A stretch of 64,000 bases of DNA from Mesorhizobium sp. CAU 1732 (GCF_039888675.1 NZ_JBDQQR010000001.1:1426001-1490000), one strand, 5' to 3'; shown: positions 36,047-45,460, counted from the first letter of the stretch. Program-made: numbers and translations. The notes: a model not told the origin generated them from the letters alone.

Positions 36047-36799
36047 ATGACCGACCACATCGTCGTTGAGCGCCGCGGCGCTGTCCAGATCGTCCGGATG
36101 AATCGTCCGGACAAGAAGAACGCCATCACGCGGGCGATGTATGCCGCGATGGCCAAGGCGCTGACCGATGGCGACGCGGACGATGCCGTGCGGGTGCATG
36201 TCATCTTCGGCGTCCCCGGCGCATTCTCCTCGGGCAACGATCTCGCCGACTTCATGGTCGTCGCCACCGGCGGCGATGGCGGCATGGAAGTGTTCGACTT
36301 CCTGACGGCGCTCGCAACCGCCGCGAAGCCGGTCGTCTCCGGCGTCGATGGCATCGCCGTCGGCATCGGCACGACGATCAACCTGCATTGCGATCTGACG
36401 CTTGCCACGCCGCGTACCGAATTCAGGACGCCGTTCGTCGATCTGGGCATCGTGCCGGAGGCGGGGTCGAGCCTGATTGCGCCGGCCCTTCTGGGCCGCC
36501 AGCAGGCATTCGCGCTCCTCGGCCTGTGTGAAGGCTTTTCGGCCGACCGCGCCAAGGCCGCGGGGCTGATCTACGACGTGGTGCCCGAAGACGATCTCGA
36601 GGCCTCGACGCTCGATCTTGCCGATCGTGTCGCGGCCAAGCCACCGGAGGCGCTGAAGATCACGCGCGATCTGATGCTTGGTTCGCGCGAGGCGTTGGTC
36701 GCGCGCATCAAGGAAGAGGGCGTGCATTTCCGCGCCAGGCTGAAGTCCGACGAGGCGCGCGCCGCCTTCATGGCATTCATGAACCGGAAGAAGGGCTAG
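36047..36799 (+). CDS. enoyl-CoA hydratase/isomerase-family protein
   Basis: This 250-residue crotonase-fold enzyme starts at ATG 36047 with GGAGGAA 6 bp upstream. A start at 36029 overlapping the dehydrogenase is less likely. FSSGNDLADF marks the oxyanion hole, and TPFVDLGIVPEAGSSLIAP carries a Glu in the position typical of delta3,delta2-enoyl-CoA isomerases. Hydratase and isomerase activities cannot be separated by sequence. It follows the acyl-CoA dehydrogenase, so a role in fatty or branched acid degradation is likely. The stop TAG shares CTAG (36796-36799) with the convergent DUF2283 gene. Confidence 0.92.
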   Translation: MTDHIVVERRGAVQIVRMNRPDKKNAITRAMYAAMAKALTDGDADDAVRVHVIFGVPGAFSSGNDLADFMVVATGGDGGMEVFDFLTALATAAKPVVSGVDGIAVGIGTTINLHCDLTLATPRTEFRTPFVDLGIVPEAGSSLIAPALLGRQQAFALLGLCEGFSADRAKAAGLIYDVVPEDDLEASTLDLADRVAAKPPEALKITRDLMLGSREALVARIKEEGVHFRARLKSDEARAAFMAFMNRKKG

Positions 36800-37002
36800 C
36801 CCGCTTTTTCCAGAACGTCGGCCGGCAACTGCGCAGCAGCATCCTGGAACTCGATGGCGATGATCTTCCCATCCTCATCATAGTCGATGACGAGTCCCGG
36901 CGAGACCTCTTCGCTGCCGCTGACCTCCGCGTTGGACAGGCGGACATAGGCCATGTTGCTGCGGGCATCGTATGTGAGGCTCGGCATCGCTGTGCCGTTC
37001 AT
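36796..37002 (-). CDS. DUF2283-family small protein
   Basis: This 68-residue protein matches DUF2283: [17 protein letters not shown] and [18 protein letters not shown]. The family has no known function. The start is ATG 37002, overlapping the pdxH stop by ATGA; an inner ATG (36987) also exists. It is the second gene of a pdxH operon. Its stop shares CTAG with the convergent enoyl-CoA hydratase. A DUF2283 member next to pdxH was not one I recognised elsewhere. Confidence 0.85.
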   Translation of the reverse strand: MNGTAMPSLTYDARSNMAYVRLSNAEVSGSEEVSPGLVIDYDEDGKIIAIEFQDAAAQLPADVLEKAG

Positions 37003-37613
37003 GGATAGAGCCGCGTCTTGTTCCAGCCCTGGCCGTCCGTTTCGAACAGCACCCTGTCGTGCAGCCGGAACGGCCTGTCGTGCCAGAACTCGATCGATGT
37101 CGGCTTGATGCGGAAGCCCGACCAATGGCTGGGCCGCGGAATCTCCCCGATCGCATAGCGCGCGGTGTATTCCGCGACGGCCTTTTCGAGCGCAAACCGG
37201 CCTTCGAGCGGACGCGACTGCGCCGACGCCCACGCGCCGATGCGGCTGCCTCTGGGGCGTGTCGCATAATAGGCATCGGCTTCCGCGTCGGTCACCGTTT
37301 CCACGATGCCACGTATGCGCACCTGCCGGCGAAGGCTTTTCCAGTGGAAGCACATCGCGGCTTTCATCGCCGAAAGAAGCTCGCGGCCCTTGGCGCTTTC
37401 ATAATTCGTGTAGAAGACGAAACCCTGTTCGTCGAAGCCCTTAAGCAGCACCATGCGCACGTTCGGCATGCCGTCCGGGTCGACGGTCGCCAGCGAAAGC
37501 GCCGTCGGATCGTTCGGTTCCGAGGCGGTCGCATCGGCGAGCCAGCGCGCAAACAGCGCATAGGGCTCGACGCTTTGCGTAAAATCACTCTCTGTTAACC
37601 CTGTTCCGGCCAT
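36999..37613 (-). CDS. pdxH: pyridoxamine 5'-phosphate oxidase
   Basis: PdxH oxidises pyridoxine or pyridoxamine 5'-phosphate to pyridoxal phosphate with FMN. Visible blocks are [38 protein letters not shown] and the C-terminal RLYP. The 204 residues from ATG 37613 match the usual size, with AAGGTG about 6 bp upstream. It overlaps the DUF2283 gene by ATGA. Just 42 bp separate it from the divergent lipoprotein start, so both promoters are tightly packed. Confidence 0.97.
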   Translation of the reverse strand: MAGTGLTESDFTQSVEPYALFARWLADATASEPNDPTALSLATVDPDGMPNVRMVLLKGFDEQGFVFYTNYESAKGRELLSAMKAAMCFHWKSLRRQVRIRGIVETVTDAEADAYYATRPRGSRIGAWASAQSRPLEGRFALEKAVAEYTARYAIGEIPRPSHWSGFRIKPTSIEFWHDRPFRLHDRVLFETDGQGWNKTRLYP

Positions 37614-37655
37614 GATTACACCTTTAGGCAATGGGGCTGGCAGGGAGATTGCCGA

Positions 37656-38126
37656 TTGGCGCGTGCGGCGCAAGCTTTTGGTCGGTGGTGCAGGGGAGCT
37701 TTCCCTTGGCACAAGCTGCGTAGGCCCATGTGCCTCGCGGCCGCGATCTCGCTTGCGGGCTGCGGAACCAAGGGTTTTTCGTTCGAGGATGCCGTGCCGG
37801 ACACGTCGATCGTGACGGGTTCGATCTCGCGCGACGCGCCGGTCGTGCAGGATGCGGCGACGGTTTCCGACGAAGCGACGATTCGCAATGCGGTCTCGTC
37901 GGCGGCGGTGGACGATATCGGCGAAGCCGGCATGGGCTGGGCGAATGCGGGCACCGGCTCGCGCGGGACGATACGCGATGTTATAGAAACGCGTGATGCA
38001 GGCTTCCTCTGCCGCAGTTTCACTGCCTCGCGCGAAAGCTTCGAGGGCATTCACATGTATCGCGGGGAGACGTGCCTGGGCAACAGCAAGTCCTGGGTCA
38101 TGAAAGCCTTCGCAAGGGTCGAATAG
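37656..38126 (+). CDS. RT0821/Lpp0805-type surface lipoprotein
   Basis: This small surface-antigen-like protein begins with a signal sequence and a lipobox LAGC (C36), so it is a lipoprotein. The mature part contains [23 protein letters not shown] and [16 protein letters not shown], with a Cys pair. It matches the family annotated RT0821/Lpp0805 and is found in this position beside pdxH in other Rhizobiales. TTG 37656 has GGGAG upstream, and ATG 37731 is an alternative that would leave a very short signal. Length is 156 residues. It is divergent from pdxH and followed by a DnaJ-like gene. Confidence 0.82.
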   Translation: MARAAQAFGRWCRGAFPWHKLRRPMCLAAAISLAGCGTKGFSFEDAVPDTSIVTGSISRDAPVVQDAATVSDEATIRNAVSSAAVDDIGEAGMGWANAGTGSRGTIRDVIETRDAGFLCRSFTASRESFEGIHMYRGETCLGNSKSWVMKAFARVE

Positions 38127-38214
38127 CCACGAAATCGACCGATCGCACTGGAATTTCTTCCTAGCTGCGCGCATATAGGGGTCGAAACCCGAACTCTCTC
38201 CCGGCAGTCAGCAC

Positions 38215-39165
38215 ATGCGCGATCCCTATGACGTCCTGGGCGTTGCGAAGAACGCCTCTGCGAAAGACATCAAGTCGGCTTTCCGCAAGCTGGCGAAGAA
38301 ATACCATCCCGACCAGAACCCCGACGACCCCAAGTCGAAGGACAAGTTCGCCGAGATCAACCAGGCCTACGAAGTCGTCGGCGACGACACCAAGCGTGGC
38401 CAGTTCGATCGCGGCGAAATTGACGCCAATGGTAAACCGCGATTCGCGGGCTTTGACGGCGCAGCCGGTGCGGCTGGCGGTGGCGATCCGTTCGGCGCGT
38501 TTCGACGTGCCGGCGGGCGCGGGCCGGGTGGCGCGCAGTTCGAGTTCAGGGGCGGCGGACCCGGTGCGGATTCCGGCGATATTTTCAGCGAGATTTTCGG
38601 TCAGGCGTTCAGGCGCGGACCGGGCGGGCAGCAACAGCAGGCTCCAGCCGGCGCGGACCTCAATGCAAATCTCGACGTGACGCTCGAAGAGGCGGCCACC
38701 GCCGCCAAGGTCGCGGTGGCGTTTCCCGACGGGCGAAAGATGAGCATCAAGCTGCCTGCCTATGTCGAGGACGGCCAGACGATCCGCCTCAAGGGGCAGG
38801 GCGAGGCCTCGCCATTCGGTCAGCCAGGCGATGCGCTCATCAAGGTGCGCTTCCGCAGCCACCCTCTCTACCGAATCGAACGGCGCGACCTTCATGTCGA
38901 CGTGCCCGTTGCCCTGTCCGATGCTGTTCTGGGCGCCAAGGTTGCCGTCGAGACGCCGTTCGGCCGCGTCGCGATGTCCGTTCCCGCTTGGTCCAGTTCG
39001 GACAAGACGATGCGGATCAAGGGCAAGGGCCTGCCCTTGAAAGCAGGCGGACACGGCGACCTCTACGCCCATGTCCGTATCATGTTGCCGGAAGGCGGCG
39101 ATGCCGAACTCGAGGCCCTGATGCGCGTTTGGGCGGCAGGCAAGGCAGGCACGCCGCAAGCTTGA
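38215..39165 (+). CDS. DnaJ-like co-chaperone (CbpA type)
   Basis: This 316-residue Hsp40 has the J domain at the N-terminus ([20 protein letters not shown]) with the catalytic HPD (residues 31-33), a Gly-rich middle (about 80-130) and a C-terminal substrate-binding domain ([20 protein letters not shown]). It lacks the CxxCxGxG zinc-finger repeats of full DnaJ, so it is a type II/CbpA-like chaperone for DnaK. It precedes fabI by 60 bp in the same direction. Confidence 0.95.
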   Translation: MRDPYDVLGVAKNASAKDIKSAFRKLAKKYHPDQNPDDPKSKDKFAEINQAYEVVGDDTKRGQFDRGEIDANGKPRFAGFDGAAGAAGGGDPFGAFRRAGGRGPGGAQFEFRGGGPGADSGDIFSEIFGQAFRRGPGGQQQQAPAGADLNANLDVTLEEAATAAKVAVAFPDGRKMSIKLPAYVEDGQTIRLKGQGEASPFGQPGDALIKVRFRSHPLYRIERRDLHVDVPVALSDAVLGAKVAVETPFGRVAMSVPAWSSSDKTMRIKGKGLPLKAGGHGDLYAHVRIMLPEGGDAELEALMRVWAAGKAGTPQA

Positions 39166-39225
39166 AGCCGTCAACCGGCTGTGCGATAGGGCTTCGAAAC
39201 ATCCGACGATGCGGAGAAGCGTCAC

Positions 39226-40041
39226 ATGACGGCAGGTAACGGCCTTATGGCAGGCAAGCGCGGTCTCATCATGGGGATCGCCAACAATCGCTCCATCGCC
39301 TGGGGCATCGCCAAGGCGTGTGCCGACCAGGGTGCCGAGCTGGCGCTTACCTATCAGGGTGAGGCTTTCCGCAAGCGTGTAGAGCCGCTCGCGTCCGAAC
39401 TCGGCGGCGCGTATGTCGCCGGCGATTGTGACGTGACCGACATGGCAAGCGTCGATGCTGTTTTCGACGGCATCGAGAAGAAGTGGGGCAAGCTGGACTT
39501 CGTCGTCCATGCCATCGCCTTCTCCGACAAGGACGAACTCGACGGCCGTTATGTCGAAACGTCGCGCGAGAACTTCCAGCGCACGATGGATATCTCGGTC
39601 TACTCCTTCACGGCTGTCGCGAAGCGTGCCGAGAAGCTGATGACCGATGGTGGGTCGCTGCTGACCCTGACCTATTACGGTGCTGAAAAAGTCATGCCGC
39701 ATTACAACGTGATGGGCGTGGCCAAGGCAGCACTTGAAGCCAGTGTGCGCTATCTCGCGGTCGATCTTGGCAGCAACGGCATTCGCGTCAACGCGATCTC
39801 CGCCGGCCCGATCAAGACGCTCGCAGCATCCGGCATCGGCGATTTCCGCTACATCCTGAAGTGGAACGAGTACAACTCGCCGCTGAAGAAGACCGTGTCG
39901 ATCGAGGAAGTCGGTGGCTCCGGCCTCTATCTGCTCTCGGACCTGTCGCGCGGCGTGACCGGCGAGGTTCACCATGTCGATGCCGGCTATCACGTCGTCG
40001 GCATGAAGGCAGTGGACGCACCCGACATCTCGACCGTCTAG
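39226..40041 (+). CDS. fabI: enoyl-ACP reductase (NADH)
   Basis: FabI reduces the trans-2-enoyl-ACP double bond in type II fatty acid synthesis. It belongs to the SDR family: IMGIANNRSIAWGIAKACADQG gives the coenzyme site. The catalytic Tyr/Lys pair sits in TYYGAEKVMPHYNVMGVAKAAL. The 271 residues are standard, with an N-terminal MTAGNGL extension before MAGKRG. The next gene, a histidine phosphatase, starts 43 bp after its stop. Confidence 0.96.
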   Translation: MTAGNGLMAGKRGLIMGIANNRSIAWGIAKACADQGAELALTYQGEAFRKRVEPLASELGGAYVAGDCDVTDMASVDAVFDGIEKKWGKLDFVVHAIAFSDKDELDGRYVETSRENFQRTMDISVYSFTAVAKRAEKLMTDGGSLLTLTYYGAEKVMPHYNVMGVAKAALEASVRYLAVDLGSNGIRVNAISAGPIKTLAASGIGDFRYILKWNEYNSPLKKTVSIEEVGGSGLYLLSDLSRGVTGEVHHVDAGYHVVGMKAVDAPDISTV

Positions 40042-40084
40042 GACCGCCGACGGTCCCGGACGAACGCAAAATCACGCATTCGGA

Positions 40085-40681
40085 ATGCTTATGTTGGATC
40101 GCATCGTCTATTTCGTGCGCCACGGCGAGACGGACTGGAATGCCGAAGGACGCTTGCAGGGTCAGGTCGATACCGACCTGAACGCCAAGGGGCGTTCACA
40201 GGCCGATCGCAACGGCCGGAAACTTGCCGAGCTCATTTCCGACCCGTCCAAATTCGACTTCGTTGCGAGCCCGCTGAGGCGCACCCGCGATACGATGGAG
40301 CATATCCGGACGCAGATGAACCTGCCGCCGAAGGACTATCGGACCGACCCGGTCTTGGTGGAGGTCCATTTCGGTGACTGGCAGGGCCACACCTTCGAGG
40401 AACTCGAAGCCACGGAGCCCGGCTGCTTCGTAAGGCGGGAGGTGGACAAGTGGAATTTCCTGCCGCCGGGCGCGGGCGCCGAGAGCTATGACGACCTGGC
40501 CGAGCGCATCAGGCCGTGGTTCGAGGGCCTGCAGCGCGAGACGGTCTGTGTCACGCATGGCGGCATAGTGCGGTCGGTGTTTCGTCTCACGGAGACGATG
40601 ACGCAGGGGGAATGTGCAGCACTCATCATCCCGCAGGATCGCGTGCTTCGCCTTCAGGACGGGCGGCTCGACTGGCTGTAG
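40085..40681 (+). CDS. histidine phosphatase family protein (phosphoglycerate mutase-like)
   Basis: This 198-residue protein has the catalytic RHGET motif at residues 12-16 and the second histidine in CVTHGGIV near the C-terminus, typical of the histidine phosphatase superfamily. Members include cofactor-dependent phosphoglycerate mutase and many small phosphatases, and the substrate here is unknown. It follows fabI closely and is convergent with the DUF1344 gene (stop at 40697), 15 bp apart. Confidence 0.93.
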   Translation: MLMLDRIVYFVRHGETDWNAEGRLQGQVDTDLNAKGRSQADRNGRKLAELISDPSKFDFVASPLRRTRDTMEHIRTQMNLPPKDYRTDPVLVEVHFGDWQGHTFEELEATEPGCFVRREVDKWNFLPPGAGAESYDDLAERIRPWFEGLQRETVCVTHGGIVRSVFRLTETMTQGECAALIIPQDRVLRLQDGRLDWL

Positions 40682-40696
40682 GCCAGGAAGGTTGGG

Positions 40697-40963
40697 CTAC
40701 TCGTAGGTGACGAGGTCGGTAACCGTTTTCTCGCCTTCGATCGTGTCGTAGGCCAGGACGACCTCTGTCCCCGGCTGAAGCGCCTCGATGTCGAATTCGC
40801 CCGAGAGCTTGTAGGTGTTGCCGTTGTCGAGAGTGATCGTCAGCCCGTTCGGGTCGACTTTGGCGATCTTGCCCTCGTCATCGGCCGCAAGCGCGCCGCT
40901 TGAAAAAAGTCCCACGCTGGCGACGATTGCAAGCGCTGAGAGAACCCCTGATACGATGCGCAT
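40697..40963 (-). CDS. DUF1344 exported small protein
   Basis: This 88-residue protein has a signal peptide (MRIVSGVLSALAIVASVGLF, then GALAADDEG) and a small beta-rich mature domain (KIAKVDPNGLTITLDNG, LSGEFDIEALQPGTEVVLAY). It matches DUF1344, common in Rhizobiales, of unknown function. The divergent region before aroC holds a perfect -35-like TTGACA on its strand (TGTCAA at 41045-41050), although no good -10 follows. Confidence 0.9.
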   Translation of the reverse strand: MRIVSGVLSALAIVASVGLFSSGALAADDEGKIAKVDPNGLTITLDNGNTYKLSGEFDIEALQPGTEVVLAYDTIEGEKTVTDLVTYE

Positions 40964-41071
40964 GGACGCTTCCCTGATCTCTGGCTTCGGTGAAGTGAAG
41001 CAGCATGGTTTCTTCTTCGCACGAAAGCAGAAACAGCGCGACTGTGTCAAAACTTTAGCGCGCTGGTCGGT

Positions 41072-41100
41072 TTGACGCTCATCGCAAAGGCCAATAGAAG
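41072..41100 (+). promoter_or_regulatory. candidate promoter of aroC
   Basis: TTGACG (41072-41077), 17 bases, then TAGAAG (41095-41100), 41 bp before the aroC ATG. The opposite strand has TTGACA (41045-41050), so the 178-bp spacer could hold divergent promoters. Confidence 0.4.
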
Positions 41101-41141
41101 CGTCGCGTGATCCGGTCGCGGGGCCGGAGAGGGACCACGCA

Positions 41142-42245
41142 ATGTCGCATAACACCTTCGGCCATCTCTTCCGCGTTACCACCTGGGGCGAAAGCCACGG
41201 TGCCGCACTTGGCTGCGTGGTCGATGGATGCCCGCCCGGCATTCGGTTCACGCTGGCGGAAATCCAGGCCGAACTCGACAAGCGCCGTCCCGGCCAGTCG
41301 CGTTTCGTCACGCAGCGCCGCGAGGCCGACGAGGTGAAGGTTCTGTCCGGTTTCGTCATGGATGATGACGGCGAGACCATGATCACGACCGGCACGCCGG
41401 TGTCGATGATGATCGAGAACACCGACCAGCGCTCAAAGGACTATGGCGAGATCGCGCGGCAGTATCGTCCTGGCCACGCCGATTACACCTACGACACGAA
41501 ATACGGCATCCGCGATTATCGGGGCGGTGGGCGCTCCTCGGCGCGCGAGACTGCCGCCCGCGTCGCTGCCGGTGCTTTGGCGCGCAAGATCGTGCCGGGC
41601 CTGTCGGTGCGCGGCGCGCTGGTCGCGATGGGCGACAAGACGATCGATCGGGCCAACTGGAACTGGGGTTTCATCGGCGATGCCGAAAACCCGTTCTTCA
41701 CGCCTGATCCGGCGTCCGTCGCAATCTTTTCCGACTATCTGGATGGCATCCGCAAGGCCGGTTCGTCGGTCGGTGCGCTGATCGAGATCGTGGCCGAAGG
41801 CGTGCCTGCTGGTCTCGGCGCCCCTGTCTATGCCAAGCTCGATCAAGACATTGCGTCCAATCTGATGTCGATCAACGCCGTCAAGGGCGTGGAGATCGGC
41901 GACGGCTTCGAGACGGCTCGCATGACCGGCGAGGAAAACGCCGACGAGATGCGCATGGGCAATGACGGGAAGCCGTTCTTCATGTCCAACCATGCCGGCG
42001 GCATCCTGGGCGGCATCTCGACGGGCCAGCCCGTCGTGTCGCGCTTCGCGGTCAAGCCGACCTCGTCCATCCTGACGCCGCGACGTTCCGTGGATGTCGA
42101 TGGCAACGACGTCGATATCCGCACCAAGGGCCGTCACGACCCCTGCGTCGGCATTCGCGCCGTGCCGATCGGCGAGGCCATGGTTGCCTGCGCGATCGCG
42201 GATCATTATTTGCGGCATCGCGGCCAGACCGGCCGGATCGCCTGA
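41142..42245 (+). CDS. aroC: chorismate synthase
   Basis: AroC makes chorismate from 5-enolpyruvylshikimate-3-phosphate with reduced FMN. The signature blocks are [56 protein letters not shown] and [17 protein letters not shown] (here [12 protein letters not shown]). Length is 367 residues, normal for the enzyme. ribB follows after 32 bp on the same strand, suggesting co-transcription of aromatic and riboflavin genes. Confidence 0.98.
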   Translation: MSHNTFGHLFRVTTWGESHGAALGCVVDGCPPGIRFTLAEIQAELDKRRPGQSRFVTQRREADEVKVLSGFVMDDDGETMITTGTPVSMMIENTDQRSKDYGEIARQYRPGHADYTYDTKYGIRDYRGGGRSSARETAARVAAGALARKIVPGLSVRGALVAMGDKTIDRANWNWGFIGDAENPFFTPDPASVAIFSDYLDGIRKAGSSVGALIEIVAEGVPAGLGAPVYAKLDQDIASNLMSINAVKGVEIGDGFETARMTGEENADEMRMGNDGKPFFMSNHAGGILGGISTGQPVVSRFAVKPTSSILTPRRSVDVDGNDVDIRTKGRHDPCVGIRAVPIGEAMVACAIADHYLRHRGQTGRIA

Positions 42246-42277
42246 ACGAACTGACACAGACGGGGCTCAGCGCACGC

Positions 42278-43381
42278 ATGGCATACGACCAGAAGAAGAT
42301 CGTCGAGGCGTTGCGCGCCTTCGAACGCGGAGAAATCGTCGTCGTCATGGACGATGACGGGCGCGAAAACGAGGGCGACCTGATCGTCGCGGCCGTTCAC
42401 TGCACGCCAGAGAAGATGGCGTTCATCGTGCGCCACACGTCTGGCATCGTCTGCGCGCCGATGCCGCGCGAGGAAGCCAGGCGGCTGAACCTCCAGCCGA
42501 TGGTCGCCGACAACGACGCGCCCCATTCGACCGCCTTCACGGTCAGCGTCGATTTCAAGCACGGAACGACGACGGGCATTTCCGCCGACGACCGCACGCT
42601 CACGGTGCGCAACCTTGCAAACGGCAATGTCGGCGCATCCGATTTCGTGCGCCCCGGCCACATCTTCCCGCTTGTCGCCCGCGAGGGCGGCGTTCTGATG
42701 CGGTCCGGTCACACCGAAGCCGCCGTTGATCTGTGCAAGCTCGCGAACCTTCCGCCAGTCGGCGTCATCTGCGAACTCGTCAACGATGACGGGTCGGTGA
42801 TGCGTGGTCCGCAGGTCAAGTCGTTCGCGGACACGCACGGGCTGAAGCAGGTCTCCGTCGCGGATCTGATCGCGTATCGCCAGCGTCAGGAAACGCTGAT
42901 CCAGCGTGTCGACTGCTTCGATATCGACACACCGGAAGGAAAGGCGAAGGCCTACATCTACACCCTGCCATGGGAGAGCATGCAGCATCTGGCGATCGTG
43001 TTCGGGGACATCCGGGACGGCCAGGACGTGCCGGTCCGCCTTCATACGGAGAACGTCGTGGAAGACGTGTTCGGTACGGGAAGCCGTCTTCGTGAAGTGA
43101 CCAAGATGATGGCGGCGGAAAAGCGCGGTGTCGTGGTCTATCTGCGCGAAGGCTCGGTCGGCGTCGGCCATGCCGACCGCAAACGTCCCGCTCCGACCGG
43201 TGACCGCGAGGCCCATGAGGAAGCGCTGCGCCGTGAAAGCGAATGGCGTGAGATCGGCCTCGGCGCGCAGATCCTGCGCGATCTCGGCATTTCCTCTATC
43301 AAGCTGCTCGCGTCCCGGACCCGCCACTATATCGGTCTCGAGGGTTTCGGCATCGAGATCGCGTCGACCGAAATTCTCTGA
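42278..43381 (+). CDS. ribB: 3,4-dihydroxy-2-butanone-4-phosphate synthase with degenerate RibA-like domain
   Basis: The N-terminal about 200 residues are RibB: DDDGRENEGDLIVAA, SGIVCAPM, GTTTGISADDR and GHTEAAVDLCKLA. The C-terminal half has the GTP cyclohydrolase II fold (RLHTENVVEDVFGTGSRL), but the cysteines that bind zinc in true RibA are missing, so it cannot be a normal cyclohydrolase. This matches the RibBX variant described in Proteobacteria, so a separate RibA is expected elsewhere. Length is 367. The 32-bp gap after aroC leaves no room for an FMN riboswitch. It is convergent with the MFS gene across a hairpin at 43394-43422. Confidence 0.95.
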   Translation: MAYDQKKIVEALRAFERGEIVVVMDDDGRENEGDLIVAAVHCTPEKMAFIVRHTSGIVCAPMPREEARRLNLQPMVADNDAPHSTAFTVSVDFKHGTTTGISADDRTLTVRNLANGNVGASDFVRPGHIFPLVAREGGVLMRSGHTEAAVDLCKLANLPPVGVICELVNDDGSVMRGPQVKSFADTHGLKQVSVADLIAYRQRQETLIQRVDCFDIDTPEGKAKAYIYTLPWESMQHLAIVFGDIRDGQDVPVRLHTENVVEDVFGTGSRLREVTKMMAAEKRGVVVYLREGSVGVGHADRKRPAPTGDREAHEEALRRESEWREIGLGAQILRDLGISSIKLLASRTRHYIGLEGFGIEIASTEIL

Positions 43382-43393
43382 CCGCCGAATCAA

Positions 43394-43422
43394 CGAAGCC
43401 CTCCGCAACGCGAAGGGCTTCG
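43394..43422. terminator. 9-bp hairpin between convergent ribB and MFS genes
   Basis: CGAAGCCCT (43394-43402) pairs perfectly with AGGGCTTCG (43414-43422) around an 11-base loop. It lacks a T-tract, so intrinsic termination would be weak. The position between two converging genes is the main support. Confidence 0.5.
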
Positions 43423-43436
43423 CAACGGCTCAGGCT

Positions 43437-44642
43437 TCATGCAAGCGCGGGAACGGGATTGCGCCGTGACTCCGACAGGCTGCGCTGTCCGAGAAGAGCT
43501 GTGGTCAGCCCCACCGCACCTGCGGCAACCGATACCCAGAAGCCATTGATCGCGCCGTACTGATCGATCATCCAGCCGGAAGCGAACGATCCTGCGGCCA
43601 TGCCGATGCCGATGCCCGTCATCACCCAGGTTATGCCTTCCGTCAGCTTGGCAGGCGGCACCAGGCGCTCGATGAGCCCGAACGCGGTGATGAATGTCGG
43701 TGAGATCGCCACGCCGCTGGCAAAGAGCGCGATCGCAAGCATCGGGATGTTGGTCACGAACAGAAGCGGGATCGTGGTGGTGGCTGCGACCGCGATTGCG
43801 ATGGCGAATTGGCGCGAGAGCGGCAGCGTGAAGCGCATTGCGCCATAGATCAGCCCGACAATGAGCGAGCCGACGGCGTAGCCGCCGAGCACGAAGCTTG
43901 CGGCCGCAGGTTGGCCGAGCTCGCGCGTCACCGCGATGACGGTCACTTCCGCCGTCCCGAAGATTGCGCCGACCGCGATCAGCGCCACCGTGATGAACTG
44001 GACCGGAACGAGCGTGATCGCCGAACGGCCGCCCGTCATTGCCGCTGGCTGGATGCGCGGCTCCGTCGAGCGCTGGGCTATGAAGGCAATGGACCCCACG
44101 GTGAGGAAGATGACCGATGTCAGCAGGCCGGCCTCCGGAAAGAAGGTCACGCTCAGGCTGACCGCGAGAACCGACCCTGTGATGTACATCAACTCATCCA
44201 GGACGGACTCGAAGGCGAAGGCGGTGCCGAGCTTTGGCGTGTCTCGGTAAAGTTCGGTCCACCGCGCACGCACCATCGCAGGTATGCTCGGCATTGTGGC
44301 CGCCGCAAAGGCAAACGCAAACAGGTATGGGGTCGGCCAGGCGTAGTGGGTGGCGACCAAGAGGCTCGCGAAGGCGAGGATCGATACCGTCGTCGCTGGG
44401 AGAAGCACGCGGCTCTGGCCGTAACTGTCGACAAGCCGCGATATCTGCGGCGCGAGAAGCGCATTCGTCAGGGCGAACGTGGCGGAGACCGCGCCGGCGA
44501 GCCAGTATTCGCCATGTGTCTGCGACAGCATCGCGACAATGGCGATTGTCGACATGGCGACAGGGAGGCGCGCGACGAAACCGGCCGCCGCGAAGCCTTT
44601 CGCACCTTTCGCCCTGAAAATCTCTGCATAAGGATTGGTCAT
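43437..44642 (-). CDS. MFS transporter controlled by the adjacent TetR
   Basis: This 401-residue transporter of the major facilitator superfamily has about 12 hydrophobic helices; loops such as NALLAPQISRLVDSYGQ carry the conserved Arg and Asp. The substrate is unknown; the divergent TetR suggests it may export a toxic compound or antibiotic. The ribosome-binding GAGGAG lies 8 bp before ATG 44642 (5 bp before a GTG one codon earlier, 44645). Three identical-type operators lie in the 126-bp spacer, so transcription is likely repressed by the TetR gene. Confidence 0.9.
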   Translation of the reverse strand: MTNPYAEIFRAKGAKGFAAAGFVARLPVAMSTIAIVAMLSQTHGEYWLAGAVSATFALTNALLAPQISRLVDSYGQSRVLLPATTVSILAFASLLVATHYAWPTPYLFAFAFAAATMPSIPAMVRARWTELYRDTPKLGTAFAFESVLDELMYITGSVLAVSLSVTFFPEAGLLTSVIFLTVGSIAFIAQRSTEPRIQPAAMTGGRSAITLVPVQFITVALIAVGAIFGTAEVTVIAVTRELGQPAAASFVLGGYAVGSLIVGLIYGAMRFTLPLSRQFAIAIAVAATTTIPLLFVTNIPMLAIALFASGVAISPTFITAFGLIERLVPPAKLTEGITWVMTGIGIGMAAGSFASGWMIDQYGAINGFWVSVAAGAVGLTTALLGQRSLSESRRNPVPALA

Positions 44643-44679
44643 CACGAAAACTCCTCGATTTTCCGGCCACGACGACTTA

Positions 44680-44747
44680 CATACGTGGCGTATGAAAGCG
44701 AGGTAGGTTCATACGCATCGTATGTCAATTGGCATACGATGCGTATG
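44680..44747. promoter_or_regulatory. three CATACG-N3-CGTATG operators between tetR and MFS
   Basis: Three 15-bp palindromes of the form CATACG-N3-CGTATG lie at 44680-44694, 44710-44724 and 44733-44747. Their centres are 30 and 23 bp apart. The middle and last copies are exact reverse complements of each other. This is the pattern of a TetR-type repressor binding cooperatively to its own divergent promoter. Confidence 0.85.
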
Positions 44748-44768
44748 TGAGTTGGTACAGGAAAAGAA

Positions 44769-45374
44769 ATGGCACATCGCCCCCGCACCGAGATGATCGC
44801 GGAAACCCGCGCAAAACTGGTAACCGCAGCCCGCAAGGCCTTCGGCACAGTTGGCTATGCGGAGGCCTCGATGGACGATTTCACCGCAGAAGCCGGCCTC
44901 ACGCGTGGCGCGCTCTATCACCATTTCGGCGGCAAGAAGGGTTTGTTCGAGGCGGTCGTGGCCGAACTCGATCGCGAGATGTCGGAGCGGATTCTGGTAA
45001 TTTCCAGGCAGGCGCCCGATCCCTGGCGCGCCTTCGTGGTCGAATGCACCAGCTATATCGAGATGGCGCTCGATCCCGAAATCCAGCGCATCGTCCATCG
45101 TGATGGCCCCGCGGTGCTGGGCGATCCGTTTACCTGGGCGAACCAGGATGGCTGCATAGCCTCGATGACAAAGAGCCTGCGCCAGCTCAAAGCGAGCGGT
45201 GATCTGCGGCCGGACGTCGAACCGGAGGCCGCGGCACGATTGATCAACGGCGCGTCGCTATATGCCTCGCAATGGATCGCCAACGCCGAGGACCCGGAGG
45301 GCGTCTCCAAAAAGGCCGTGGTCGCGTTCGAAGCCCTGCTCGAGGGTCTGCTTGAGGAGAGACCGCTGCGATAG
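44769..45374 (+). CDS. TetR-family transcriptional regulator
   Basis: This 201-residue repressor has an N-terminal HTH (FGTVGYAEASMDDFTAEAGLTRGALYHHFGGKKGLFEAVV) and a C-terminal ligand domain with no recognisable specificity. It is divergent from the MFS gene and almost certainly controls it, given the three operators between them. The ligand would be the transported drug or metabolite. The start is ATG 44769; upstream GAAAAG is a weak ribosome-binding site. Confidence 0.95.
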   Translation: MAHRPRTEMIAETRAKLVTAARKAFGTVGYAEASMDDFTAEAGLTRGALYHHFGGKKGLFEAVVAELDREMSERILVISRQAPDPWRAFVVECTSYIEMALDPEIQRIVHRDGPAVLGDPFTWANQDGCIASMTKSLRQLKASGDLRPDVEPEAAARLINGASLYASQWIANAEDPEGVSKKAVVAFEALLEGLLEERPLR

Positions 45375-45460
45375 GCGCCCTTGGTACAAAGACTGTTGAA
45401 CACGGCGCCTGCGATGGCGCCGGACGTAGTCAATCAGGGTCAAGACGCCTATATCGGGGC

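Noticed and set aside
42246..42277. FMN riboswitch upstream of ribB
   Set aside because: Only 32 bp separate aroC and ribB, too short for the element.
45403..45422. GGCGCC-rich hairpin as a strong terminator after tetR
   Set aside because: The stem is only 7 bp and no T-run follows.
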